Both the position numbers and the translations under genes were made by a program. Shown in pieces: positions 1 to 8,149 of a stretch of 64,000 nucleotides of DNA. Origin of the DNA: Thalassospira xiamenensis M-5 = DSM 17429 (GTDB lineage Bacteria > Pseudomonadota > Alphaproteobacteria > Rhodospirillales > Thalassospiraceae); NCBI RefSeq assembly GCF_000300235.2, contig NZ_CP004388.1, positions 2,514,501-2,578,500 on the forward strand, written 5' to 3'. The notes under the pieces were generated by a model. The model worked only from the letters and a program-made list of their open reading frames with translations. It was not told the origin of the DNA and searched no databases. Each line of letters opens with the position of its first letter. The first letter of the stretch is position 1.

Positions 1-674
1 TGTTCGAGTGACAGCGGCTGATCCAGATTGGCCTCGATAAAATCAAACACCCGACGTCTGATTTGCGGCGACAGGCCACCGCGCACCCGGAATTCCAGAT
101 CGCGTTTCGACGAATAGCTGCGCAGCATATGCCCCATCAGCATCTGCCCAGCACTCGACATCGCCATGCGGTCCGCCGGGGCACTCCAGTCCAGCGGCAA
201 CATGGCGTGGCGGATTGTCTGCTCGATCAGGGGATCGAGGAAGAATGTCTTTTCAGGAACCTCAACGGCGTTGGGTTCAATATCAAATGCCTCGACCACC
301 GCGCGTTCCCACGCGGAATGCGGGATATAGAGGTGGAACAGTTCGACCTCGCCATTGACCACCCAATCCGATGTCAGATGGGCCGGCATCAGGCAGCAAC
401 GCCCCGGCCCGCCACCGGTTAGCGGATCAGGTCCGATCTGGCGTTTAATGCCTGTACCACCATTGACATACAGGCTGATGGTGTGATGGTCAGGGTCGGT
501 ATAGCGGGTCATGACATCCGCATTGCGCCGCCAGTGTGCGGCCGAAATGCTGTCGCCAAAATCGCCCGCATTCAGCAGTTCGGCATCACCGATCAGCTGA
601 TTGTAGACTTCAAAATTCTGGTATCGGCCATTGGGCACAAACATCGGCACGTCCTGTTTCCAAGGCACAATCAT
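1..674 (-). CDS. AraC-family transcriptional regulator, C-terminus cut by window edge
   Basis: An open frame runs from an ATG at 674 off the left edge without a stop, giving 224 visible residues. The visible part is an AraC-type effector and dimerisation domain. It ends in the linker RRRVFDFIEANLDQPLS, which in this family leads straight into the two helix-turn-helix motifs, so the DNA-binding domain lies outside the window. The reading was made directly on the reverse strand. No strong ribosome site precedes 674, and ATG 644 (MFVPNGRYQ) is an alternative start. The gene is divergent from the EamA transporter at 855, a common arrangement when an AraC protein controls a neighbouring exporter. 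That regulatory link is inferred. Confidence 0.85.
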   Translation of the reverse strand, partial: MIVPWKQDVPMFVPNGRYQNFEVYNQLIGDAELLNAGDFGDSISAAHWRRNADVMTRYTDPDHHTISLYVNGGTGIKRQIGPDPLTGGGPGRCCLMPAHLTSDWVVNGEVELFHLYIPHSAWERAVVEAFDIEPNAVEVPEKTFFLDPLIEQTIRHAMLPLDWSAPADRMAMSSAGQMLMGHMLRSYSSKRDLEFRVRGGLSPQIRRRVFDFIEANLDQPLSLE

Positions 675-854
675 CGCATTGCTGCACCATATTGCAAAGC
701 CCGGCGTGCGAAGGACTGCATTGATTTGCGCAAGATTGTGAAAAACACCGCAAGTTCGTGAAAGCCCGTCCCCCGCAAAACGGTCTATAAACTGGCTTCG
801 GATATGCCCCACATATCATTCTCTCCCTCTCGCCACCGGAGTTTCCGCTTTATC

Positions 855-1763
855 ATGACCGCATTGCTTTTTCTGATCGTCACGGCCTGCTGGGGATTTA
901 CCTGGTATGCGATCAAGCTTCAGATCGGGCCGATCCCGATTGAAATGTCGATCTTCTATCGCTTTTTGCTGGCTGCTGTCGTGCTGTGCGCTTTCCTGAT
1001 CCTGTCACGAAAATGGCGGCCGGTTCCGTGGCAGGCCCATCCGTGGATCGTGCTGCTGGGCTGCGGGTTGTTTGGCATCAACTTTATCCTGATGTATTCG
1101 GCGACCGGCTATATCGCATCGGGGATTGTTGCGGTGATCTTTACCACATCGACCATTTTCAACGCGCTTGGCAACTGGGCCTTTTATGGGCAGCGACCGG
1201 GATTGCGTTTTGTTTTCGGGGCCGCGTTCGGCCTTGGCGGCATTGCGTGCCTGTTTGCCAATCAGATTTATGCCCTGTCGCATAACCCGCATGCCATCAC
1301 CGGCCTTTTGTTTGCGCTTGGCGGGACGGCGGTGTTTAGCATGGGCAACATGGTTTCGGTCAAACTGAACGCGATGGGTATTCCCAACCGCGATGCGGTC
1401 GCGCGTGGCATGGCTTATGGTGCGGTCATGCTTCTGATCTTTGCCCTGCTGCGCGGTCAGACGCCGGTCCTGCCGACCGATCCGGTCTATATTGGCGGGC
1501 TTCTGTATCTGGCCATTCCGGGGTCGGTCGTTGCCTTTATTGCCTATCTGGCACTGGTGCACCGGGTCGGTGCGGGGCGTGCGGCTTATGTCACCGTCCT
1601 GTTCCCGGTGGTGGCCCTTACGGTTTCGACCTTCCTTGAGGGCTATGTCTGGACGCCGATTGGGGCGACGGGGCTTGTGATGATCTTCCTTGGCAATATC
1701 ACGATATTTGCCCGCCTGCCCGGCGCAAAAGCCCGAGCCGCCAAAGCCGCCGCCAAGGCATGA
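855..1763 (+). CDS. EamA/DMT-superfamily transporter
   Basis: This is a predicted ten-helix inner-membrane carrier of the drug/metabolite transporter superfamily with two EamA repeats. The first helix contains the signature CWGFTWYAIK, and hydrophobic segments alternate with short loops to the end. The tail is Ala/Lys-rich and soluble. I place the start at ATG 855 (MTALLFLIV), with GGAG about 13 bases upstream. An in-frame ATG at 804 would add 17 polar residues and cannot be excluded. The length of 302 residues is normal for the family. The substrate cannot be read from sequence; relatives export amino acids or metabolites. The gene is divergent from the AraC regulator on its left. Confidence 0.88.
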   Translation: MTALLFLIVTACWGFTWYAIKLQIGPIPIEMSIFYRFLLAAVVLCAFLILSRKWRPVPWQAHPWIVLLGCGLFGINFILMYSATGYIASGIVAVIFTTSTIFNALGNWAFYGQRPGLRFVFGAAFGLGGIACLFANQIYALSHNPHAITGLLFALGGTAVFSMGNMVSVKLNAMGIPNRDAVARGMAYGAVMLLIFALLRGQTPVLPTDPVYIGGLLYLAIPGSVVAFIAYLALVHRVGAGRAAYVTVLFPVVALTVSTFLEGYVWTPIGATGLVMIFLGNITIFARLPGAKARAAKAAAKA

Positions 1764-1765
1764 AC

Positions 1766-1800
1766 AAAAAACGGTCGCCTGAGATATCACAGGCGACCGT
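1766..1800 (-). terminator. Intrinsic terminator of the D-2-hydroxyacid dehydrogenase gene
   Basis: An 11-bp perfect stem (ACGGTCGCCTG with its complement, 1771-1800) encloses an 8-base loop. Read on the minus strand it is followed by TTTTTT, so it ends transcription from the gene stopping at 1809. It may also slow read-through from the plus-strand EamA gene. Confidence 0.8.
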
Positions 1801-1808
1801 GTGCCAAC

Positions 1809-2804
1809 CTATGCCGGTTTGGCTTTGCGCCCGTGCCAGACTTCGGGGTTGATCATGTGGATCGGATCGCCGTTGGCATAGGCCACAAGCTGATCGAAAA
1901 TATCGCCAAACTGCATGTCCAGTTCATCCTCGGTCACGAAGCCGACATGCGGGGTCGCCAGCACGTTGGGATGGTTGGCAAACCGGTCATCGGCGTCGAT
2001 CAGGGGTTCGGTATCGAGCACATCCACCGCCGCCTTCCCCGGATGTCCGGCATCAAGGGCCGCCAGAAGCGCGCCCGGCACCACCAGCCCGGCCCGCGAT
2101 GTATTGACAAACAGGCTGTCGGGCCGCATCCGCGCCAGATCATCAGCCGTAATCGTGCCGCGCGTTTCCGGCGTCAGACGCATATGCACCGTGACGATAT
2201 CGGGCGTGGCAAAGAATGCCTCGCGCGATGCGGCGACATCAAGGCCGTCCTCAGTAGCAGCCTTGCGCGATGCCTCGGACGCCCAGACCAGCACATTCAT
2301 GCCGAACGCCCTGGCATAGCCCGCCACCACGCGCGAAATCTTGCCATATCCAAGGATACCGAGGGTTCGCCCGCGCAATGTCTTGCCGATTCCCATCTGC
2401 CATTGGCCTGCTTTGAGCGACGCATTCTGTTCGACGATCTGGCGGGCGGATGCCATGATCAGCGCCCATGTCATTTCCGCCGCCGCATAGGATGGCGCCT
2501 TGCCCGCCCCCTGTTTCGAGCACAGCAAAACACCGCGTTTCGTGCAGGCATCGACATCAATATGCGGATAGGCACTGCGCTGACTGATCAGTTTTACGCC
2601 TGGCAAATGTGCCAGCAATTCATCGGTGATTTTGGTGCGTTCGCGAAACAGGACGACCGCCTCCGCATCGCCAATTGCGCCCGCCAGATCAGCCGGATCA
2701 TCATATTTCTGCGTGAGGATGGTCACGTCATGCCCGGCCAGCTTGCTATAGCATGGCAGATGAAAAATGCTGTCGAGATAGTCGTCAAGAATTGCGATCT
2801 TCAT
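1809..2804 (-). CDS. D-2-hydroxyacid dehydrogenase family protein
   Basis: This is an NAD(P)-dependent oxidoreductase of the D-isomer 2-hydroxyacid dehydrogenase family, which interconverts 2-oxoacids and D-2-hydroxyacids in the cytosol. The Rossmann loop is LGILGYGKIS in the middle of the protein. The three catalytic residues follow in the usual order: Arg in NTSRAGL, Glu in DVLDTEPL and His in TPHVGF. The start at 2804 (MKIAILDDY) is preceded by GCGGGATTAAGA. An ATG at 2831 would add nine residues but lacks a ribosome site. At 331 residues it has normal length. The exact substrate is unknown. The gene stands alone, convergent with the EamA gene on its left. Confidence 0.88.
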   Translation of the reverse strand: MKIAILDDYLDSIFHLPCYSKLAGHDVTILTQKYDDPADLAGAIGDAEAVVLFRERTKITDELLAHLPGVKLISQRSAYPHIDVDACTKRGVLLCSKQGAGKAPSYAAAEMTWALIMASARQIVEQNASLKAGQWQMGIGKTLRGRTLGILGYGKISRVVAGYARAFGMNVLVWASEASRKAATEDGLDVAASREAFFATPDIVTVHMRLTPETRGTITADDLARMRPDSLFVNTSRAGLVVPGALLAALDAGHPGKAAVDVLDTEPLIDADDRFANHPNVLATPHVGFVTEDELDMQFGDIFDQLVAYANGDPIHMINPEVWHGRKAKPA

Positions 2805-2913
2805 TCTTAATCCCGCTATATTTTGCGCCATGATTACGGCACTTTAGGCAATACTCGCATCACGGGAATACCGACGCAAGACAGATCACCCTGATCCGGT
2901 TTTCTCATCCCGG

Positions 2914-3243
2914 TCACCTTTGCTTTGTCATCGGGTTTTGCGGTGTACGATCCTGCAAAAACCTTGAAAGCCGCCAACCCGGATTGTGCCGATTGGCCAA
3001 AAGGCTGTGTTTCGCCGCGATGATATCGCCATGCCCGACCCCATAGATGTCTTGCAGCATCCAGTCTTCCATCGCCAGCATAGCCTCAACCTCGCGCAGG
3101 TTCCGCCGACACGCTTCGCGACGCACGCGCCATTTGACCCACAAACCCGCCATTCTGCCCCACACCCCATCGGACCTGCTGGTCACGTCGGTTTTGGCGG
3201 CTACCGTCGGCTCGCATGAAATTTGCGCTGCCATGGCCATCAT
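2914..3243 (-). CDS. DUF1127 (YjiS-like) domain protein
   Basis: A small basic protein of about 109 residues. Its second half carries the DUF1127 pattern: an Arg-rich helix (RREACRRNLREV), then MEDWMLQDIYGVGHGDI, matching the family core of a short helix, L.DIG-like turn and DI. DUF1127 proteins are widespread small alphaproteobacterial proteins; some bind RNA or influence phosphate and carbon metabolism, but no role can be assigned here. ATGs at 3243, 3240 and 3234 follow the purine-rich GGGAAAACTTGAAAAGG; 3234 has the best spacing from AAAGG. An upstream TTG at 3252 is less likely. It is divergent from a LysR regulator at 3360, which suggests control by that protein. Confidence 0.75.
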   Translation of the reverse strand: MMAMAAQISCEPTVAAKTDVTSRSDGVWGRMAGLWVKWRVRREACRRNLREVEAMLAMEDWMLQDIYGVGHGDIIAAKHSLLANRHNPGWRLSRFLQDRTPQNPMTKQR

Positions 3244-3359
3244 CCTTTTCAAGTTTTCCCAATTACGGATAGCGAGATGATGAGGATTTCTTATTGATGA
3301 GACAAACGAGAAGATTTAATATTATCTATTAGGAAACCTCATAATACTGGTTGATATTC

Positions 3360-4259
3360 ATGTCCTCGCTGCCCGCTGCCCTGCCAAATCTTGACCTTGA
3401 TCTGGCGCGTACCTTTGTCGCGATTTGTGAAACCGGCAACTTTTCGCGCGCGGCAGAACGGGTCAATCGCAGTGCCTCTGCCATCAGTCTTCAGGTCAAG
3501 AAGCTTGAGGAGATTATCGGATGCAGCCTGTTTGAACGCGAAACCCGCCGGGTGCGACTGACCCCGGATGGCGAGGTTTTATTGGGTTTTGCAAGACGTC
3601 TTCTACAGCTCAATGATGAGGTCATGTCACGCTTCCGCACCCCGGATTTTGCAGGGAAAGTGCAGCTTGGCGTGCCCAATGATAACGGGATCATCGCCAT
3701 TCCCGAAATCATGCGCCGTTTTGCCATCAGCCACCCGCATGTCGAGGTCGATGTTTTTCTCGGCCCGACCGCAAGGCTGCGCCAGCGCATTGCCGACGGC
3801 ACTACCGATATCGCCGTTTTCAGCTATAACCCCGAACTTGATCGGCAACCACCAATCCATAGCGAACCGCTTGTCTGGCTTGGTGCCCGCAACGGAATGG
3901 CGATTGAAAAACGCCCGCTTCCGGTCGCACTGGCCGAACCGGGTTGTTATTGGCGGGCGATGGCATTACGGGCGCTTGACGAAGCGGGGATCAATTACCG
4001 CGTTGCCTATACCAGCGAATTTTGTCAGGCACAGATTGCCGCAACCGAGGCTGATCTTGCGATCTGTCCGGTCCCGATCAGCGTGATTTCCGACCGCCTG
4101 ATCCATCTTGATGCCCGCCACGGACTGCCCGAGCTTGGCGAATACCGCATAACCCTGGCCAAGCGCCCCGGTACCGGCCCGGCAGAGAATGCCCTGGCGG
4201 AGCATGTCGTGAGCAGTTTTAAAATGGCGGCAGAGCGCGGCATGCGGCTTTTTGCCTGA
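3360..4259 (+). CDS. LysR-family transcriptional regulator
   Basis: The protein has 299 residues, typical LysR length. The N-terminal winged helix-turn-helix is clear: LARTFVAICETGNFSRAAER, then SASAISLQVKKLE and RETRRVRLTPDGE. It is followed by a periplasmic-binding-protein-like effector domain. The start is ATG 3360; an in-frame TTG at 3351 adds three residues. The effector is unknown. Members of this family usually act on a divergent neighbour, here the DUF1127 gene across a short AT-rich spacer (3244-3359). That target is inferred from arrangement only. Confidence 0.9.
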   Translation: MSSLPAALPNLDLDLARTFVAICETGNFSRAAERVNRSASAISLQVKKLEEIIGCSLFERETRRVRLTPDGEVLLGFARRLLQLNDEVMSRFRTPDFAGKVQLGVPNDNGIIAIPEIMRRFAISHPHVEVDVFLGPTARLRQRIADGTTDIAVFSYNPELDRQPPIHSEPLVWLGARNGMAIEKRPLPVALAEPGCYWRAMALRALDEAGINYRVAYTSEFCQAQIAATEADLAICPVPISVISDRLIHLDARHGLPELGEYRITLAKRPGTGPAENALAEHVVSSFKMAAERGMRLFA

Positions 4260-4356
4260 GCATTTTGATAGCCGGCGTTGATGTCCGAATCTGGCCAGCC
4301 AGCACAGCCAGCACGCTTTAATATCCATTCCGTCACCACCACATTTCAGACGGATC

Positions 4357-5463
4357 ATGGATATGAGCACGGATACATGGATTGCCCTTTACCCGGAACA
4401 GGAGCGCAACCGCACACTTGCAAGGCGTATTCCGGCAGGCCCGAAAGCACCCCGGCCAGAACCGGAAAAAATCAACCAGAGCAATGACCCATCCCCGCGC
4501 ATGGATGGGCGGAGCTGGGTGATGCTGATTGTGCTTTCGGTACTTTGGGGCGGGTCGTTTTTCTTTACCGAAATCGCCCTTGTCGATTTGCCACCCTTTA
4601 CCCTTGTTCTGGGGCGGGTGGCGATTGCGGCGATGATCCTTTGGTGGGTGGTTCTGTTGCGCCATATCGACATCCCGCGTGATCCGAAGATATGGTTAAG
4701 CTTCCTTGTCATGGGGGCCCTTAACAACCTGATCCCCTTCAGCCTTATCGTCTGGAGCCAAACCCATATCGCAAGCGGTCTGGCGGCAATCCTGAATGCG
4801 ACGACACCGCTTTTCACCCTGCTCATTGCCCATCTGGCGACCAAAAATGAAAAACTGACGCGGCGAAAAGTGATTGGTGTGCTGACCGGTTTTGTCGGCG
4901 TGATGATCGTGATCGGTTTGCCGGACGGAATTGTTCCCGCGATTGAGTCCAGCATGAGTTCCAACACGGGCACCAGCGTATTCAAGGACGTTTTTTCCCT
5001 CGCCCCATTTGCCCCGCTGGCGGTACTGATCGCCGCAATTTCCTACGGCTGTGCCGGGGTGTTTGGCCGCCGGTTCAAAAACACACCGCCGATCCTGACC
5101 GCGGCGGGGCAAACCAGTGCATCGAGCCTGATGCTGCTTCCTATTTGTATGATGATTGATACGCCGTGGCATTTGCCGTTTCCCAAAACCGAAACCATCC
5201 TTGCCGTGCTGGGCATCGCGGCGTTTAGCACGGCGCTGGCCTACATCCTGTATTTCCAGCTTCTGAAACGTGCGGGGGCCAGCAACCTTCTGCTCGTCAC
5301 CTTCCTGATCCCGGTCAGCGCGATCCTGCTGGGTGTACTGTTTCTTGGCGAAACGCTGGCCCTGCGCCAGATTGCCGGGATGGCCGTCATCGGATTGGGG
5401 CTTGCCGTGATTGACGGGCGGCTGATCGGACGCAAAGGGAACCCGCGAAAGAGTCCGGCTTAG
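4357..5463 (+). CDS. EamA/DMT-superfamily transporter with N-terminal extension
   Basis: A second drug/metabolite transporter with two EamA repeats; the first membrane segment has the signature VLWGGSFFFTEIA. It is unrelated in detail to the carrier at 855. The frame opens at ATG 4357 and gives 368 residues, but the first 48 are hydrophilic and Arg/Pro-rich, unusual for the family. A later ATG at 4501 (MDGRSWVML) would give a standard-length protein; neither start has a convincing ribosome site. A Ser/Thr-rich insertion (about residues 192-208) lies between the two halves. The substrate is unknown. It follows the LysR gene by 97 bp and may be controlled with it or separately. Confidence 0.85.
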   Translation: MDMSTDTWIALYPEQERNRTLARRIPAGPKAPRPEPEKINQSNDPSPRMDGRSWVMLIVLSVLWGGSFFFTEIALVDLPPFTLVLGRVAIAAMILWWVVLLRHIDIPRDPKIWLSFLVMGALNNLIPFSLIVWSQTHIASGLAAILNATTPLFTLLIAHLATKNEKLTRRKVIGVLTGFVGVMIVIGLPDGIVPAIESSMSSNTGTSVFKDVFSLAPFAPLAVLIAAISYGCAGVFGRRFKNTPPILTAAGQTSASSLMLLPICMMIDTPWHLPFPKTETILAVLGIAAFSTALAYILYFQLLKRAGASNLLLVTFLIPVSAILLGVLFLGETLALRQIAGMAVIGLGLAVIDGRLIGRKGNPRKSPA

Positions 5464-5558
5464 CCAAGCCGCCTATAAAGTTTCCTGAAAAAGTTCTTGA
5501 TTTGTTCTTTTAACTATGACATAAAATAAAAGTCAACGGGAGAAATGCACCCGGACCG

Positions 5559-5592
5559 AAACCCGCAAGGCCTTGTGCCTTGCGGGTTTTTG
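5559..5592 (+). terminator. Strong intrinsic terminator downstream of EamA gene
   Basis: A perfect 13-bp stem (AAACCCGCAAGGC and its complement) with a 5-base loop is followed by a T-rich tail. It lies 96 bp beyond the EamA stop. A possible promoter with TTGATT near 5499 precedes it, so it could instead end a short independent transcript. Confidence 0.75.
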
Positions 5593-6344
5593 CGTTTGGG
5601 AGCGGATGAAAGAGGTGATCGGGATGCAGGGACAGGGACAAAGACACAAAACGGGCGGCGGGGCGATCCGCAGGATATTGATCGGGGGATGGCGGAGCCA
5701 TTACGGCGGCGTTCTGCCCGAGGATTAAGGGGGCTAACCCAGTCATTTGTCATGACGGGAGAGGTGCGTCTTTTTGGCAAGGGAGCGTTAAATTCGCCGG
5801 GAGCGGCGGCAATGGCAGCATGAGCGGCAGCGGGCGATCACCCGCCGACGATGGACAGGTGGGGGCCGTGCGCCCGAAATCCGTCTGCGGGGCAAACTGG
5901 CGAAGGCCCGAAATGTGTCCGGGCTTCACCGGTTGCCGGAAGTGTCGCCAAAGCCGGAAGGATGGCAATGGCAGCAGCAAGCCATGGCCCGTCGAAGATG
6001 GACAGGGCTGACAAGTGCGAGGACCGTGTGCCCGAAAACCGTTTGTGGGTGAGTTTGGCGCAAGCCCGAGGTTTGTCTGAACGCCGGGGTGGCAGGTTGT
6101 TGTCGTGGCCGGAAGGTGAGCGATGTGGGCCGGGAGTCCGATGGTGGTCCGTCGGCGGGGTTGGTGAACGCCTGAGGTTTGCCTGAGCACCGGAGAAGCA
6201 GGTTGCCGCCACCGCCCGAAAGTGAGCGACGTAGCCGAGAACCCGATAGCCGTCCGTCGGCGAGGTTGGCAATGGCCCTTGGTCTGTTCGGGCGTCGGTG
6301 GTTGCGGCAAGTCGGGTTTTGGGGGCCGGTTTTGGGGTGGCGTG
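5593..6344. other. Gene-free GC-rich stretch
   Basis: Several overlapping open frames exist on both strands, but all translate to Arg/Pro/Gly/Thr-rich low-complexity sequence with no domain and no ribosome site. The only structure I find is the degenerate tandem repeat annotated at 5851-6290. The stretch runs directly into the decayed AraC remnant at 6345, so it is probably a graveyard region rather than coding. Confidence 0.6.
5851..6290. repeat. Degenerate tandem repeat, about 105-bp period
   Basis: Four diverged units begin near 5873, 6031, 6137 and 6242, each with a CCCGA-like head followed by a CCGTCNG-type box and a GTTTGNCTGA-type motif. Units two to three and three to four are 106 and 105 bp apart. 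The first interval is 158 bp because of an extra segment around 5970-6000 that includes a second copy of ATGGACAGG. Units three and four share GTGAGCGA(T/C)GT followed by a near-identical CCGTCGGCG box. The identity is partial, so this is an old duplication. Confidence 0.6.
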
Positions 6345-6515
6345 CGCGGCCCTTTCGGGGTCGTTTGCCGATCTGCGGATGGTGACCCTGCCGCCGAATG
6401 GGCGCATCGAAAATGATCAGCACGGAGCCAGCCTGTGCGGGCCGTCGAACCGATGATGCCGGAAGCAGGCAATCCCGGCCGGGCGGCTTTCTGGTGCTGT
6501 GCGGCACCCTCCTGC
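6345..6515 (+). pseudogene. Decayed remnant of an AraC-family regulator (effector domain)
   Basis: Read in one plus-strand frame, this segment gives LSGSFADLRMVTLPPNGRI followed by ENDQHGASL and then a stop. The intact AraC protein at 8150-9127 has LSGPHADMLLAALPPIVRI followed by ENDQDEASL at the corresponding place. Nucleotide similarity continues to about 6510 (GGGCGG-TTTCTGGTG) beyond the stop, now in a broken frame. Nothing recognisable as the helix-turn-helix remains downstream, and upstream similarity fades before about 6340. It is therefore a fragment of a paralogous or duplicated AraC gene that has lost its ends and frame. Confidence 0.75.
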
Positions 6516-6592
6516 CCCCGACCCTCATCACAAGCCAGTTTCAAAACCGTCTTTGCAGATCAGCATAAATACCATCGGCAAAGAGGTAACCA

Positions 6593-7069
6593 ATGAAATT
6601 CAAAACAGATGACGATGCACATAGTTTTGACATCTCACCAGAAGGTGCAGGTCTGGAAGGAATATATGATGGCGACAGCACGCAGAAATCATCGCTTGAA
6701 TTCACCAATACCCTGCCAACAAGCGACGGTAAATTCAGCAAAGTTCCCAAAGGATGGATTGCACAGGACGGCTATATGACAACCAACCCCAAACAACAGG
6801 GACTTGGTTACATGATGTCATTTGCCGGTGCGACCATGGCCGCGCAAGGCGATATCGAACATGTGTTTGTGTCTTCTGGCAGTGTGGGGGGCGGCGGACA
6901 GGCCGTTATTGCCGCACTGGGTGGTGCAAAATACGACCTTTCTGTCACCATGCAGGACGGCAAGACTGAAATCTTTGGCGGTTATGCGATCCCGGTCGCC
7001 AGCATGCTGGAAAAATCCGCACAGGGATGGAAGGCAAAGGGCTGGGTGCTCACGGACGACACGCTTTAA
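6593..7069 (+). CDS. Hypothetical protein, 158 residues
   Basis: I do not recognise the family. The gene looks real: AGAGGTAACC sits just before ATG 6593 and codon use resembles its neighbours. The product is soluble and acidic, with no signal peptide or membrane segment. It has a Gly-rich middle (SSGSVGGGGQAVIAALGGAK) and a C-terminal part with two Trp near the end (GWKAKGWVLTD). Short motifs such as QGLGYMMSF superficially resemble acetyltransferase loops but are not enough for a call. It lies just downstream of the AraC remnant and converges with the SDR gene, so there is no operon partner to suggest a function. Confidence 0.7.
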   Translation: MKFKTDDDAHSFDISPEGAGLEGIYDGDSTQKSSLEFTNTLPTSDGKFSKVPKGWIAQDGYMTTNPKQQGLGYMMSFAGATMAAQGDIEHVFVSSGSVGGGGQAVIAALGGAKYDLSVTMQDGKTEIFGGYAIPVASMLEKSAQGWKAKGWVLTDDTL

Positions 7070-7091
7070 TCGACCGATCCCAGATATTTCA

Positions 7092-7119
7092 GCCCCGGGC
7101 AGTTCAAGCTGACCGGGGC
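7092..7119. terminator. Hairpin between convergent genes
   Basis: GCCCCGG and its complement CCGGGGC pair across 14 bases between the hypothetical gene ending at 7069 and the oxidoreductase gene ending at 7130. There is no long T-run on either side, so it is a weak or bidirectional terminator candidate. Confidence 0.4.
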
Positions 7120-7129
7120 GACAACATCC

Positions 7130-8026
7130 TTACTGGTCGAAATAGCAATCCTGATCGATATCGGCGAGCAATCCGGCCTCTGTCGGGGACCAGTCTAATT
7201 GCCGACGCGTGATGGCACTTGCCGCCGGGCAATCGAGTTTGGCGAAATGGGCGAACCAGCCGAAATGATCGGTGGCCTCATCGGGGGTTTTGGATACGGT
7301 AGGAATACCCAGCCGTTTGCCAATCACCCCGGCGATCTCGCGAAAGGCGATGCCGGTTTCGGCAACGGCGTGATAGACGCTTCCCGGCATCGCGACCTCT
7401 ACCGCGCGGACATAGGCGCGTGCGGCGTCAAGGCGATGCACGGCGGGCCAGGCATTGCCGCCATCGCCGATATAGGCCGAAACCCCGGTTTCGCGTGCGA
7501 TGCCAATCAGGATCGGCACAAAGCCATGATCGCCCCTTCCATGCACCGAGGGCGGCAGGCGCATGAGCGACACGTTAAGCCCCTGCCCGACAAGGTCGGC
7601 CACGGCGCGTTCGGTCGCGACACGCGGCATGGCGTTTGGGCCGAAATCGGGCATGTCCTGCTCCGTCACCTGCATCCCACCGGCCAGAAGGCCGAGGCCA
7701 GAGGTCACGACAAGCGGCTTTTGCGTGTCGGCAATCGCATCGCCAAGGGCGGCGATGACCTCCTCATCCTCGGCACAGCTTTGGGCGTAGCGTGAAAAGT
7801 CGTGATTGAACGCGGTGTGAATGATCCCGTCGGCCACGAGCGCCCCGGCGCGCAGGCTTTGACGATCATCAAGATCACCGCGATGCACCAAAGCCCCGGC
7901 CGCCAGAAGCGCACCTGCCGACGCATCGGACCGTGCCAGCCCCAAAACCTCATGCCCGGCCGCGATCAGATTTTCCACCACCGCCGATCCGACAAAGCCA
8001 CTCGCCCCGGTTACAAAAATACGCAA
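7130..8026 (-). CDS. SDR-type NAD(P)-dependent oxidoreductase, TTG start
   Basis: This is an extended short-chain dehydrogenase/NAD-epimerase-like protein of 298 residues. The N-terminal nucleotide-binding motif is VTGASGFVGSAV, with the usual GxxGxxG spacing. The reading frame stays open far upstream, antisense to the AraC gene, but similarity to the family begins only at RIFVTGASG. I therefore place the start at TTG 8026, which has AGTGGAGAACGGAA directly before it, an ideal ribosome site. The substrate is unknown; relatives reduce aldehydes or act on sugars. The gene is divergent from the AraC regulator at 8150, separated by 123 bp, and is its most likely target. Confidence 0.88.
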   Translation of the reverse strand: MRIFVTGASGFVGSAVVENLIAAGHEVLGLARSDASAGALLAAGALVHRGDLDDRQSLRAGALVADGIIHTAFNHDFSRYAQSCAEDEEVIAALGDAIADTQKPLVVTSGLGLLAGGMQVTEQDMPDFGPNAMPRVATERAVADLVGQGLNVSLMRLPPSVHGRGDHGFVPILIGIARETGVSAYIGDGGNAWPAVHRLDAARAYVRAVEVAMPGSVYHAVAETGIAFREIAGVIGKRLGIPTVSKTPDEATDHFGWFAHFAKLDCPAASAITRRQLDWSPTEAGLLADIDQDCYFDQ

Positions 8027-8149
8027 TTCCGTTCTCCACTTCACATTGCACATGATCAATGAGCAAACGATAGGCGATGGCGATTGGACGATCCATGCGC
8101 TATGATCCATATTACTTTCGCAATCGTCCAGAAGGAAGTTCCCCACCCC

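Noticed and set aside
5750..6544. A 264-codon minus-strand frame across the gene-free stretch
   Set aside because: It is Pro/Arg/Thr-rich with no domain, is antisense to the AraC remnant and reflects the GC-rich tandem repeat rather than a protein.
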